Shown in pieces: positions 26,792 through 35,790 of a DNA stretch of 64,000 nucleotides. The translations under genes and the position numbers were made by a program. The DNA comes from G963422445 sp963422445 (GTDB lineage Bacteria; Pseudomonadota; Alphaproteobacteria; Thalassobaculales; Thalassobaculaceae). A model generated the notes under the pieces. That model saw nothing but the letters and a program-made list of their open reading frames with translations, was not told the origin of the DNA and searched no databases. The DNA is taken from contig OY729512.2 in assembly GCA_963422445.2 (NCBI GenBank), forward strand, positions 5,704,001 through 5,768,000, in the 5' to 3' direction. Each line of letters begins with the position of its first letter. The first letter of the stretch is position 1.

Positions 26792-28012
26792 TACCAAACG
26801 CAAGTCATATGAACCGATACAGTGAGGCATCGGGATCAGCACGATGGGGCTACGGCCCAGCTGCGCCGGGTCGTATTGGTGATGACGTCGGGCTGGTCGG
26901 TCAGCCATTGCCACCCCGTCCAGCAGGCGTCCCTCAGGGCGGAGACATCCTTGAACACGCGGTTGGCGAAGCGGTTCGATTTCAGGAACAGAATGATCTG
27001 CTCCATCGGATTGAGTTCCGGACTGTAGGGCGGCAGATGCACGAGCGTCAGGTTGGGGGGAACGAGAAGGTCGCCCGAGCGATGCCAGCCCGCCCCGTCC
27101 AGCACAATCACGCCGTGCGCACCCGGCGCCACGGCCGCGCCGATCGCCGCCAGATGCTCGTTCATCGACGCCGTGTTCGCCCTGTCCGCCACGTGGGCGA
27201 TGCCGACGCCGCGCTCTGCGCAGGTGGCGCCGAACAGATAGACGTAGCCATAGCGATGGTCGCGCAGGATGCGCGGACGCTGCTTCCCATTCGCCCAGAC
27301 CCGTGTCGTCATCCCCTTCTGGCCGATGCGCGCTTCGTCCTGGAACCAGATTTCTATCGGACCCGCCAGCGCCTCAGAGCTGAGCGCCGACGTCAACTGT
27401 GCCTCGAACTCCGCCACGAACGACCTCTGCCGCTCCGCGTCGGCTTTGGGGTGGACCGGCCGCCCCGAGACAAAGCGAAACCCGGCCCTTCGGAGCATCA
27501 TACGGGCACCGCTCTCCGTATAGATGACCCCGAAGGCCTCCTCGATTTTCCGTAAGATGTCCTGAACGCGCCAGCGCGTCACACCGTCCCGCTCAAGCTC
27601 GGGACCCGCCTCGATCCAGGCGCCGATCTCGGCGATCTGCGCGTCCGTCAACCGGCCCTCGCTCCCGCCGCGCGGGAGATCCGCGAGGCCGTCGAAGCCC
27701 TCCGTGTTGTAGCGCAACACCCAGTCGCGCAGGATTTGAAGCTCCATGCCCTGCGCCCGAGCCGCCTCCGTGCGAGACGCACCCTCCATGATCATGGCGA
27801 GCGCACGCGCGCGCGACGCTTGCTTCGCGTCCCCGCAGTGCCTCGAAAGCGCGTGGAGCTCGTCCGCTGTGTGTGCCGTCCAGGTTATCGGCGTTGCCGC
27901 ACTCATCGTCATCCTCCGGCGCTGGTGAGTCGATCACCACAGTCTATGAAGGTCGTCCGGACCGTCACCCCAACATATTGGGATGGTGAGTCAATTTGGA
28001 GCGCGCTTGGTA
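26792..28012 (-). mobile_element. IS630-family element (type 2), copy 1
   Basis: A 1,221 bp element bounded by TA, with inverted ends taccaaacgcaagtcat and taccaagcgcgctcca. The copy at 35791-37011 has the same length, is nearly identical and lies in opposite orientation. It inserted into the 5' end of the IS481 remnant. Confidence 0.92.
26836..27906 (-). CDS. IS630-family transposase (type 2)
   Basis: 356-residue DDE transposase with an N-terminal helix-turn-helix (ARAQGMELQILRDWVLRY), a winged-helix-like region (IYTESGARMMLRRAGF) and catalytic motif residues in IWFQDEARIG, IVLDGAGWHRSG and YSPELNPMEQIILFLK (Asp, Asp, Glu). GGAGG lies six bases before the ATG at 27906; an ATG two codons upstream is also possible. 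The intact frame suggests activity. It differs from the 35.9 kb copy by two residues (Leu/Val in QDI, Asp/Asn in VFK). Confidence 0.93.
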   Translation of the reverse strand: MSAATPITWTAHTADELHALSRHCGDAKQASRARALAMIMEGASRTEAARAQGMELQILRDWVLRYNTEGFDGLADLPRGGSEGRLTDAQIAEIGAWIEAGPELERDGVTRWRVQDILRKIEEAFGVIYTESGARMMLRRAGFRFVSGRPVHPKADAERQRSFVAEFEAQLTSALSSEALAGPIEIWFQDEARIGQKGMTTRVWANGKQRPRILRDHRYGYVYLFGATCAERGVGIAHVADRANTASMNEHLAAIGAAVAPGAHGVIVLDGAGWHRSGDLLVPPNLTLVHLPPYSPELNPMEQIILFLKSNRFANRVFKDVSALRDACWTGWQWLTDQPDVITNTTRRSWAVAPSC

Positions 28013-28084
28013 TCACCCATCTATCCGGTCCGTACTCCCCCCCCCCCCTGCCAACTCAACTTTCCGAACGACGGTCATCGGGTC

Positions 28085-28626
28085 AAAGGCGAAGATTGAG
28101 ACGGACAGCCGCACCGAGTTGGCCCGCAAGGTTGCCGTCTATGTGCGGTCGACGCCTGCAAAGCGGCTGACAAAATATTCGTATCCCCATCCGAGAATGT
28201 CTCCGAACCGTTCGGGCCCATCGGCTATGCCGATCCCGCTCAGAAGGTCGATCAGTTCGCCGAACATGTCTTGTTGAGCGCCGGACGAGCGTAGTCCTTC
28301 GGCAGGACGATTTAAGTGAAGCGTTGCCGACCATCGGCTGCCCGGCTTGGCTTGCAGACGTGACCAGCAGGCATCCTTCGGAATCCAGAAAACGTTTTCG
28401 GCGAAGTACTCCTCAGGATTTTCCGCGTCAGCCGGATCTTCCGTGAGCAGTTTCGTACGCTTCGCCTCAAAGCGTCGGAGATATATTTGAGGACGATCAG
28501 TCTGAGCACCACGTGCTTGGAGCCAGATGGCTCCATTTTGCTGCGCAGCTTGCCCACCGTCGCCTGGAGCTGTACCTCGAATCCGAGATTGGCCTCATTG
28601 TTTCTTTCCTTTTCGCCACCAATCAT
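28085..28626 (-). pseudogene. Type I restriction-modification HsdM, N-terminal remnant
   Basis: From the ATG at 28626, MIGGEKERNNEANLGFEVQL is followed by KHVVLRLIVLKYISDAL, the hallmark start of HsdM methyltransferase subunits. A frameshift near 28460 leads into LLTEDPADAENPEEYFAENV and FWIPKDACWSRLQAK. A further stretch gives FGELIDLLSGIG and LGWGYEYFVSRFAG, where intact proteins read LGRVYEYFL.. before the SAM-binding domain. The catalytic half (GxG and NPPF motifs) is absent. This is a truncated, frameshifted relic; no hsdS or hsdR was recognised nearby. Confidence 0.75.
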
Positions 28627-28850
28627 CACCACATTTCGTGCAATGGAGAACTCGTGGCCTCGTCCCCACGACAATTGGCCGACAACGCCCGTCTCACGAC
28701 CTCATGGGCGGCGGGCGCACGCAAAGTATCAGGACAACCTATCGTTGTCGAATTCCCGTTTCTCGTAGATGGTTTCGATTCGACGGCCATTCCAGACATA
28801 ACAGAGATGCCGCTCTTGCCGGACGTTCGAGAGGAGAGACGGCCGGAAGA

Positions 28851-30307
28851 TCAGCAATTCTCCTTATGGCGTTTTTCGTTGCATTGCGGCCTTTCGTGTT
28901 GGTTTTTTGGCGGTTCTGCGGTTGGAGGGATGGGTTTGGCGCGGGGGCCGGGGATCAGGCGTTTGCGGGAGGGGGAGGCCCGTGATGACGGTTTTCATGA
29001 GGACCGCCCATGACGCGAAGACATGGTAGGCGGTGATCGTGCGGATGTGCTCGAACAGGCGCCTTCGGGCTCCGAGTGCGTGCCGCGCCCGCCGCCAGGA
29101 TGCTTCGATCAGGTCGCAGGCCGTGTGCAGGGCGAAGGCCAGCAGATTGAGCACGACCAGGATGCTGGCCAGTGTCTGGCTGCCATGCCCGAAATTGTGT
29201 TCGAGGTTGTAGCCATTGGTCTTCAGGACGTTGAAGGTCTCGTTCTCGATCTTCCAGCGGGCACGCCCGCAGGCGGCGATGTCGGCGGCGGTGTCTCGCG
29301 TGACGGCAAGGTCGGTGACGAAGCTGTTGCGGTAGGTCACCTTGCCGTCGGGCTTGGCGATCTCGACCTCCAGCCAGTTGACGGCGAGCGCGTCGGCGCC
29401 GTCGCGCAGCGGCACGCCATTCATCCAGCGATAGCGCTGGCGGCGCCTGGCCGCGCCCCTGCCCACGGTCTGGCACACCTCGTCCAGCACGACGCCATGG
29501 GTGTATTCGCTCAACGTCTTGTGGCTGGACGGCTTGCACACGAAGATGAAGCTCCCGCCCGCGGCGCGCACCGCCTCGCAGATCGGCTGGCGGGAATAGA
29601 GATCGTCGCCCAGATAGACCGGTCTCAGCCCGGCCACACAAGGCCCCAGGCGGGCCAGCCAGCGCTGCGCCGCGCGGCTCTCGCAGTCCTGCTGCGCCGC
29701 GCCGTCTTGCGGGCGCACGAACTCCGGCGCCAGAGGCAAGGCGCGGCGCTGCCCCGGCGCCACCAGAGCGGCGCCGACAAAGCTGTGGAAATACTCCACC
29801 TCCTCGCCCCGCCGGCGCGTCGAGCAGTGCGCGCAGTGGATCGTGCCGGAACGGAAATGCTCCGAGCCGTCCAGCGCGATCAACACCCGATCGTCCAGGC
29901 AGCGCAGACCCGACAAGGCACCGGCGCCATCCAGGTCATCGACAAGCGCCGAAAACACCGCGTCGAAATGATCCGTCGGCGCCCCATCCAGCATCCGCCG
30001 GATATGGCTGTCGCACGGAATCCGCTCCATGCCGAACAGCGTCCCGGCGTTCGAAGCGCCGCGCTGCGCCGACAGCAGGCGCTGATGCGCCAGAAACGAC
30101 GGGCTCTGCACGAAAAACACCGAAAACGCCGCAAGCCCGATGTCTCTCATGGCATAGCGCGTGTTGCTTCCCGAGCGCTTGTCGGGCAACGCCGCGCACC
30201 GCTTCCCCACCACTTCTATGTATCGTTCAAGACGCTTCACACAACAGCTTGAATCACATCTCCAAGCCTTTGAAAACCCCCGATAACTCCAAAAGGAGAA
30301 TTGCTGA
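28851..30307 (-). mobile_element. IS4-like/unclassified IS with intact transposase
   Basis: A 1,457 bp element with inverted ends tcagcaattctccttatgg and tcagcaattctccttttgg (one mismatch in these 19 bases). It contains one long transposase frame on the minus strand. Confidence 0.88.
28864..30240 (-). CDS. DDE transposase (IS4-superfamily type)
   Basis: 458-residue transposase. The catalytic-core pieces are visible: LIALDGSEHF with the first Asp, a zinc-like CAHCSTRR element, VYLGDDLYSR with the second Asp region, and ARWKIENETFNVLKTNGY with the YREK-like/Glu region. It is a member of the IS4-fold group often filed as ISNCY/IS4 (family recalled, not checked). The C-terminal tail is rich in Pro, Arg and Lys. 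The frame is intact and spans nearly the whole element, so it may be active. Confidence 0.85.
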   Translation of the reverse strand: MKRLERYIEVVGKRCAALPDKRSGSNTRYAMRDIGLAAFSVFFVQSPSFLAHQRLLSAQRGASNAGTLFGMERIPCDSHIRRMLDGAPTDHFDAVFSALVDDLDGAGALSGLRCLDDRVLIALDGSEHFRSGTIHCAHCSTRRRGEEVEYFHSFVGAALVAPGQRRALPLAPEFVRPQDGAAQQDCESRAAQRWLARLGPCVAGLRPVYLGDDLYSRQPICEAVRAAGGSFIFVCKPSSHKTLSEYTHGVVLDEVCQTVGRGAARRRQRYRWMNGVPLRDGADALAVNWLEVEIAKPDGKVTYRNSFVTDLAVTRDTAADIAACGRARWKIENETFNVLKTNGYNLEHNFGHGSQTLASILVVLNLLAFALHTACDLIEASWRRARHALGARRRLFEHIRTITAYHVFASWAVLMKTVITGLPLPQTPDPRPPRQTHPSNRRTAKKPTRKAAMQRKTP

Positions 30308-30499
30308 ACTCCACGGCGATCCTATGCTAAACTCACAGTGTTTTTCTCGTGCATGCCCATTGTATGATCGGCCTCGCGAATCGGCCGTCGAGAGTTTGTT
30401 GACCCCGGATCGAACAGTCGAGGCGTTGAGCTGCGTTGTGGATTGAACCCTCCAGGAAAGAACCGTCGCATTTTGCGAGGGGCGGATGCACGGGTGGAG

Positions 30500-31495
30500 T
30501 CTGGGTCTCAGGAGATAAGGTCTCGGTCAAGTGTTGATAATAGCGCTATTGGCTGGTGCGTGTTGGGTATGGGCGGTGCCATCGTCTTCGCCGAAGGTGC
30601 GGTCCCGAACATGGTGATGGCTTTCGATCCCCAGTAACCCCGGTTCCAGACGAGCAGGTCTTGCAGCATTGTACGGCTGGCGTCGATGGAATTTTCTTTG
30701 GCTGTCTTGTCTGTGGTGGGACGGATCACCCGGAAAATCTGCTTCTCATGCGAAGAATGGATCATCGCCTGTGGCGATGTGACGACTGCGATTCTGCACT
30801 GTTCGATACGGCCATGCGCGAGGGCGACCTTGCCCTCGTCGTATTATGTCGTCTCGGTCGGCTGGTCGATAGTCGTCAGCAGAGTCCAGGCTTCGATCAC
30901 CGCCTGGACAACCGTGATTTCGCTGCCCTCATCGTAAACGTTGAGCATGGCCACGGTTTCATAATGGTCATCTCCGTTGCGATTGGATCCCTCGGATGCG
31001 TTTGCCGTGGACCGAAATAGCCCGTGCGATACGCAGGCATGGCCGACCGTGGCGCTGGAACACAGCCCGCATCAGCTCCAGATCGAGGATCTGCAGGAGC
31101 CGACGCAAGGTCGACCTAGAGACCGGCCCATAGCGACCAGTGACCTCGGTCTTCCATCTGCCGGGCCGCGAATGCGGTCGCAGGGTCCGCTTGCAGCCTT
31201 AGCGCATCAGACATCGTTAACCTCTGCAAAGGCCTCGGAAATCGACCACAACGACGCACGCTTGAAGGTGCCGGTTTGCCAGCCGGCGACCGCGCCCCAT
31301 CAGCCTCACCACAAGACGATGTAGCACAGACCCCGACCGGCAAAGCTTTTGAACTCGAGATGAGGTCTGTTGACTACAGTGTCCCGGCACGCCCGCTCGT
31401 CAGGACGAGCCAGACGAACCTCGATCGCCTTCAGGTCGAAACCAGCCAGTTGCGTCCGGAAAATCTGATCTCTCAGAATCATGCCGACCACGTTC
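30500..31495 (-). pseudogene. DUF4338 (DruA-like) / ISAs1-type transposase relic
   Basis: Minus-strand fragments in several frames. LAGFDLKAIEVRLARPDERA and FAGRGLCYIVLW (31.3-31.5 kb) resemble the start of DUF4338 proteins, the domain of Druantia protein DruA that is also fused to transposases. Downstream, ISVHGKRIRGI, HYETVAML and YDEGSEITVVQAV, then HGRIEQCRIV and WNRGYWGSKAITMF resemble ISAs1-type transposases (VDGKRIRG, HGRIE, HWGIES). Internal stops and frameshifts abound, so it is a dead element. The family assignment is tentative. Confidence 0.5.
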
Positions 31496-31563
31496 GGAAA
31501 TCCGAATGCACAAAGCCAGCAAACATCTTAGCAACAGAAAAAGCAGTAAAGTCACACTAAAGC

Positions 31564-31786
31564 CATGATGACCCGATGCTAAGTTCAGCGCCGGTCGGGC
31601 GGCGTTTTGACAATATACAGCGAAGTCATTTTCACAATTTTCTCCGTAACCAAGATTAAAGCGCCGGAGAAAACGGGCTTTTCCATCTTTTTGGCGAAAG
31701 AATTCATGTCGTCAAACTCTTGTCATGGACTCGCTGTTTACAGCGTGGGATCACCGTGCGCCAAAACTTAACGTGGGACCATCGTG
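31564..31786. repeat. Dispersed repeat R1, copy 2 (best preserved)
   Basis: This begins with catgatgacccgatgct, followed by the shared block (gcgaagtcattttcaca ... actcgctgtttacag). It ends with two inverted copies of the left end: agcgtgggatcaccgtg (31742-31758) and acgtgggaccatcgtg (to 31786). Ends with repeated inverted motifs and no gene look like a MITE or the joined ends of a deleted IS. Confidence 0.75.
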
Positions 31787-32204
31787 TTGTTGTTTAGAGA
31801 TCCGGTCCAGGTACGGCCCTTCTACATATTCGGGTGTGCGATCGGCCGTTTCCTGCCAGCATTTCTACCTGACGACGGGTGTATTGCGGATTTGCTTCCC
31901 CGGAATATGTCAATCCTCGGCTCCGAAGATTTCTACATTCAGCGTCGGGGCATCGGGCCGCAACGCCCTTCGCAGCCCGCGGGAGATTTGGTCAGCCATC
32001 GCTACAAAGATTGGATTGAACGATTCCGATACGATGAAAACCGGATCGGTACCATGTCGGCGCAAACAAGATTGCTCGACGCTACTGAGGATGACACCGC
32101 CGCCAGATGAAACTATAGTACCAGGATACGGTCCGTTGGGCCATGCCATGAAGACACAACCTTAGCTTTTGCGAACCTTCAACGGAAATCAAGCAGCCAG
32201 GATT
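31787..32204. other. Unassigned decayed sequence
   Basis: The minus strand holds one protein-like stretch (VFIVSESFNPIFVAMADQIS, ALRPDAPTLNVEIFGAED, about 31.91-32.06 kb). I do not recognise it, and no start or continuation is clear. It is probably a fragment of a lost gene. Confidence 0.4.
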
Positions 32205-32838
32205 ATGGTTCCCGAATTTCGCATGAATGCCGGTTTTCAACACATGGTCGCGCGCCATCTCGCCGAATTCGACTCGCAGAAGCACGATGCGACCGGGCTC
32301 AAACGTGCCGCAGTCGCCATCACCATAGTGTCCGATTCCGACGGTCGCGCGTCCTTCGTACTGACCAAACGCGCAACCAACCACGCTGAGGCGCCACGCC
32401 GGACAATGGGCATTGCCAGGCGGGCGGATCGATGCCAATGAAACGACCGAGCAGGCCGTGCTTCGGGAGTTGCATGAAGAAATCGACCTCGAACTTGGGC
32501 CGAATTCGGTTCTTGGGCATCTCGACGATTACACTACGCGGTCCGGATATGTCATCACGCCTGTCATACTCTATGCGGATGACACGGTCACCATGACCGC
32601 CAATCCCGACGAAGTTGCGTCCATTTACAGGATCACGCTCTCGTCCCTGTTCCAGCCGAACTCGCCCGAATTCGTTTCGATCCCCGAAAGCGACAGACCT
32701 GTTGTCCGCATGCATATTGCCGGAAGTCAGATCCACGCCCCGACCGCGGCAATGCTCTACCAGTTCCGTGAGGTCGCGCTCGCCGGCCGATCGACCCGGG
32801 TCGATCATCTTGAACAACCCGTGTTTGCCTGGCGCTGA
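32205..32838 (+). pseudogene. Nudix hydrolase, frameshifted
   Basis: Nudix hydrolases cleave nucleoside-diphosphate-linked compounds. The N-terminal frame (ATG at 32205) reads LKRAAVAITIVSD and SFVLTKRATN. After a single-base shift near 32380 the frame continues LRRHAGQWALPGGRID, followed by the complete Nudix box (G-x5-E-x7-RELHEEIDL), then TRSGYVITPVILYADD and a C-terminal tail to 32838. The order resembles CoA pyrophosphatase-like (NudL) proteins. One indel separates it from function, so decay is recent. It lies among IS relics without an operon partner. Confidence 0.78.
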
Positions 32839-33286
32839 CGGATACCGATCTTGGCTGCCATCAGCACCGATTCGATTGTTCGCCAACTCTTGCCAACGGA
32901 CTTTGCGACAACGAAGCGGAGGCCATCCTGGTGCGGCCTGAATCGTCGTAACGCGAGATTTCGAGCCGATGTCCGTCACGTCGCTTCCGCATTTTCGACG
33001 AGGTCAGTGGAAACCGCCCGCGCTCAACGGCTTGACTCGGTGGATGATCCTGATTCCTGGATCGTACCCCCGGTGTTTCCAAGCGCCGCCTCACAGTCGC
33101 ACTGGATGCGACATCAACACGATGCTCGCCAGTGCCCCGCAATCACACGGCCGGCAAACCGCACGTCACGGACCGACGGCGCAGACGGCGTTTCATAATT
33201 GAGACGCGCATGATATATTCGTGTCCGGCCTGATCGTGTCGGCTCAAACCTGCCGTCGTGATCGAAATGCCTCGGAGGAACGCAAC
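32839..33286. other. Unassigned stretch
   Basis: About 450 bp with no recognisable gene. The short open frames are not protein-like. Confidence 0.4.
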
Positions 33287-34019
33287 ATGACGAAGACCCA
33301 GATGGTTTTCAGTCTGACAGTCACTCTCCGGTATATCGACCCCAAAATCACCCGCCGCATTGAGGTCCCCGCTGACGTTACCCTCTATGATCTCCACAGG
33401 ATCCTCCAGATCACCATATGATGGGAAAACTACCACCTCTAGGGATTCGACATCAGACGGCAACGGGAGCACATGTACTGGTCCGATGAAGATGCCGACG
33501 ACCTCACACTGCTGGATGTGACCGGACAGTTCGGTTCCCGCTGAATGCTGTTATATACCTACGACTACGGTGACAGTTGGGAACATGAAATCCGGGTCGG
33601 CAAGCAAAGACCTGCAAAGCAAGGCATTATCTATCCACAGTTGATCAGTGCCGAGCGACGGTGTCCTCCCGAGAATATCGGAGGCCCGTGGGGGTATGGC
33701 GATTTGCTTGATGCCCTCGCCGAACGCGAGGCCGGCGTCCACAGATGCGATGACGACGACGAAGATATATTCCGGACATACTACGATGGCGCCTACGACC
33801 CTGACGATCTGAACATTGATCAGATCACTCGAGGTCTGGCAAGATCCGCCAAAATTCTGACTGAATGGCCCCGATTGTCTACCCAATCACCTACCGGACT
33901 CCACTGTCCGACTTGTCGCTGCGAAACTCCATTCTGCTGGATATGGCAAAATCAGAATTTTCCACACAGGCAAACATGTTCAATTCACAGAACGGGATCG
34001 TGTCCCGTGCGGTGGTGTA
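33287..34019 (+). pseudogene. Plasmid pRiA4b ORF-3-like protein, decayed
   Basis: From the ATG at 33287, VFSLTVTLRYIDPKITRRIEVPADVTLYD and LHRILQITI correspond to the N-terminal part of pRiA4b ORF-3-like (PF07929) proteins. After a frame loss near 33417 come WENYHL and then LLYTYDYGDSWEHEI, RCPPENIGGPWGYGDLLDAL and YDPDDLNIDQITRGL, the family's signature core. At least one indel and in-frame stops make it a pseudogene. The remainder contains CPTCRCETPFC, a possible zinc motif, before an IS256 element begins at about 34021. The molecular role of the family is unknown. Confidence 0.75.
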
Positions 34020-34020
34020 A

Positions 34021-35331
34021 GAGGCTCGCGCTTTACGCGGCATCCGGCGGGTAGGGTCGGGTTTTTCAGGCTGCCACGGCGGACAGCTTGATCGTGAGAT
34101 TGTCGCTCAGGGGAGCGATCGATTCCAGCGTCATGTACCTCCTTCCGACGGTCCATTCGTCGTTCTGCTCGAGCAGCACGACGCCGACCAGGCGGGTGAT
34201 GACGTCCTCGTTGGGGAAGATGTCGACGACATTGGTGCGTCGCTTGATCTCACCGTTGACGCGTTCGAGCGGGTTGGTCGAGTGGAGCTTGACCCGGTGC
34301 TCCTTGGGGAAACTCATGCAGGCGAGGACGTCGTGCTGAGCCTCGTCCATGATGGCCGCCAGCTTGGGTGCCTTGGCTCTGAGCTGGTCGGCGATCAGGC
34401 GCCACTGTGCGGCGGCGGCCTCGGCGTCGTCCTGGGCGAAGGCGGTGACGACGAAGGCGGAGACGACGCGCCGGCCCTGCTTGCCGGCATGGGCCAGCAG
34501 GTTGCGCATGAAGTGCACGCGGCAGCGCTGCCAAGTGGCGCCGAGGATCCAGCTGGTAGCGACCTTCAAGCCCTTGTGGTCGTCGGAGATCACCAGTTGC
34601 ACGCCGCTGAGCCCGCGCCTGGTAAGGGAGCGCAAGAACTCGGTCCAGAAGGTCTCGGCGCGCCGACCGCCATGCCGAGCACCTCGCGCCGGCCCTGGTC
34701 GTTGACCGCGACCGGGACGATGCGCCCAGCCTCGCGCACCTTCACATAGGTCGCATCCAGCCAGAGGCAGGGCCAGTCGCCCTCAAGCGGGCGGCCGAGG
34801 AAGCTGCGGATCTTGTCGTCGATCTCCCCGCAAAGCCTCGAGACCTGGCTCTTCGAGATACCGCTCATGCCCATGGCCTGAACCAGGTCATCGACCGAGC
34901 GGGTCGATACCCCTTGGATGTAGGCCTCCTGGATCACCGCCGTGAGCGCCTTCTCCGCCGTCCGACGGGACTCCAGGAAGCCGGGGAAGTAGCTCCCCTT
35001 GCGTAGCTTCGGGATCTTCAGATCGACCGTGCCGGCCCGCGTCCCCCCAGGGCCGAGCGCGGTAGCCGTTGCGCTGGTTAATCCGCTCCGGCGTCCGCTC
35101 GCCATGCGCGGCGCCGGTCAGGCCCTGCACCTCCAGCTCCATCAGGCGCTGGGCCGAGAAGCCGATCATCTCGCGCAACAGATCGGCATCCGAACTCTTT
35201 TCCAACAGACCCCGCAGGGTCATCATGTCGTCGGCCATCGTGGTTCTCCTTCTTGGACTCGGGCCGATTCGGATTCACCCAAACCCTAAACTGGAACCAC
35301 GATGGCCCCCGCTGTGGATAGCGTGAGCTCC
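34021..35331 (-). mobile_element. IS256-family element (decayed)
   Basis: About 1.31 kb with imperfect inverted ends (gaggctcgcgctttacgc at the left; ggagctcacgctatccac, inverted, at the right), enclosing a broken IS256-type transposase on the minus strand. Confidence 0.75.
34066..35238 (-). pseudogene. IS256-family (MULE-type) transposase, two frameshifts
   Basis: Three frames join into one protein: MADDMMTLRGLLEKSSDADL and GERTPERINQRNGYR; then (shift near 35057) VDLKIPKLRKGSYFPGFLE, ALTAVIQEAYIQGVSTRSVD and LWLDATYVKVREAG with the first catalytic Asp; then (shift near 34660) GVQLVISDDHKGLKVA with the second Asp, WQRCRVHFMRNLLAH (CxxH) and NPLERVNGEIKRRTNVV with the catalytic Glu. The order and motifs are classic IS256. 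Two indels inactivate it. Confidence 0.9.
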
Positions 35332-35790
35332 TATACCACGTCTGGGACACAACCCAGAACGGCCGGCGACCGGGGAAGGATCGCAAAGCCAATATCGCGA
35401 ACAGCGAAGGCCAGACCGGGTCGCCTGCGATAAACCCAGCCAGGGGACCAACAAATACCGGATCCTTATCGGTCGAAAGCCGGCGCTGACAAGAGATGGC
35501 GCTCATTGATGATGCGAAGCGGGCCATTTCACAGGTTTCGCCTTTGCGCGGGACCCGATATCGAACAAGGAGTCCGGATGCGCGACATGAATGGCTGACT
35601 TCCGCTGAATAGCCTCCAGACCCGCTTTATGGCAGGTGTGCGAACACATGACCAGGACAGCTGATGCCACCATTTTGGCCGCTCCGTTCGCATCGTCCTA
35701 CACCTCGCGCGAGTCCTCAAGTCCGTCCTCCGCAAGGATCTCGATCGAAGACCTCGCCTGCATCATGTCATTTTCTGATTTGACGACTTA
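35332..35790. other. Unassigned stretch between IS256 and IS630 type 2
   Basis: About 460 bp with no recognisable gene or repeat. Confidence 0.4.

Noticed and set aside
28037..28048. C homopolymer run of about 12
   Set aside because: It lies next to an IS boundary in decayed DNA with no frame depending on it; possibly a sequencing artefact.
31910..32149. Gene for an unknown protein on the minus strand
   Set aside because: The stretch is protein-like, but there is no start, ribosome site or continuation, so it is listed only as unassigned decayed sequence.
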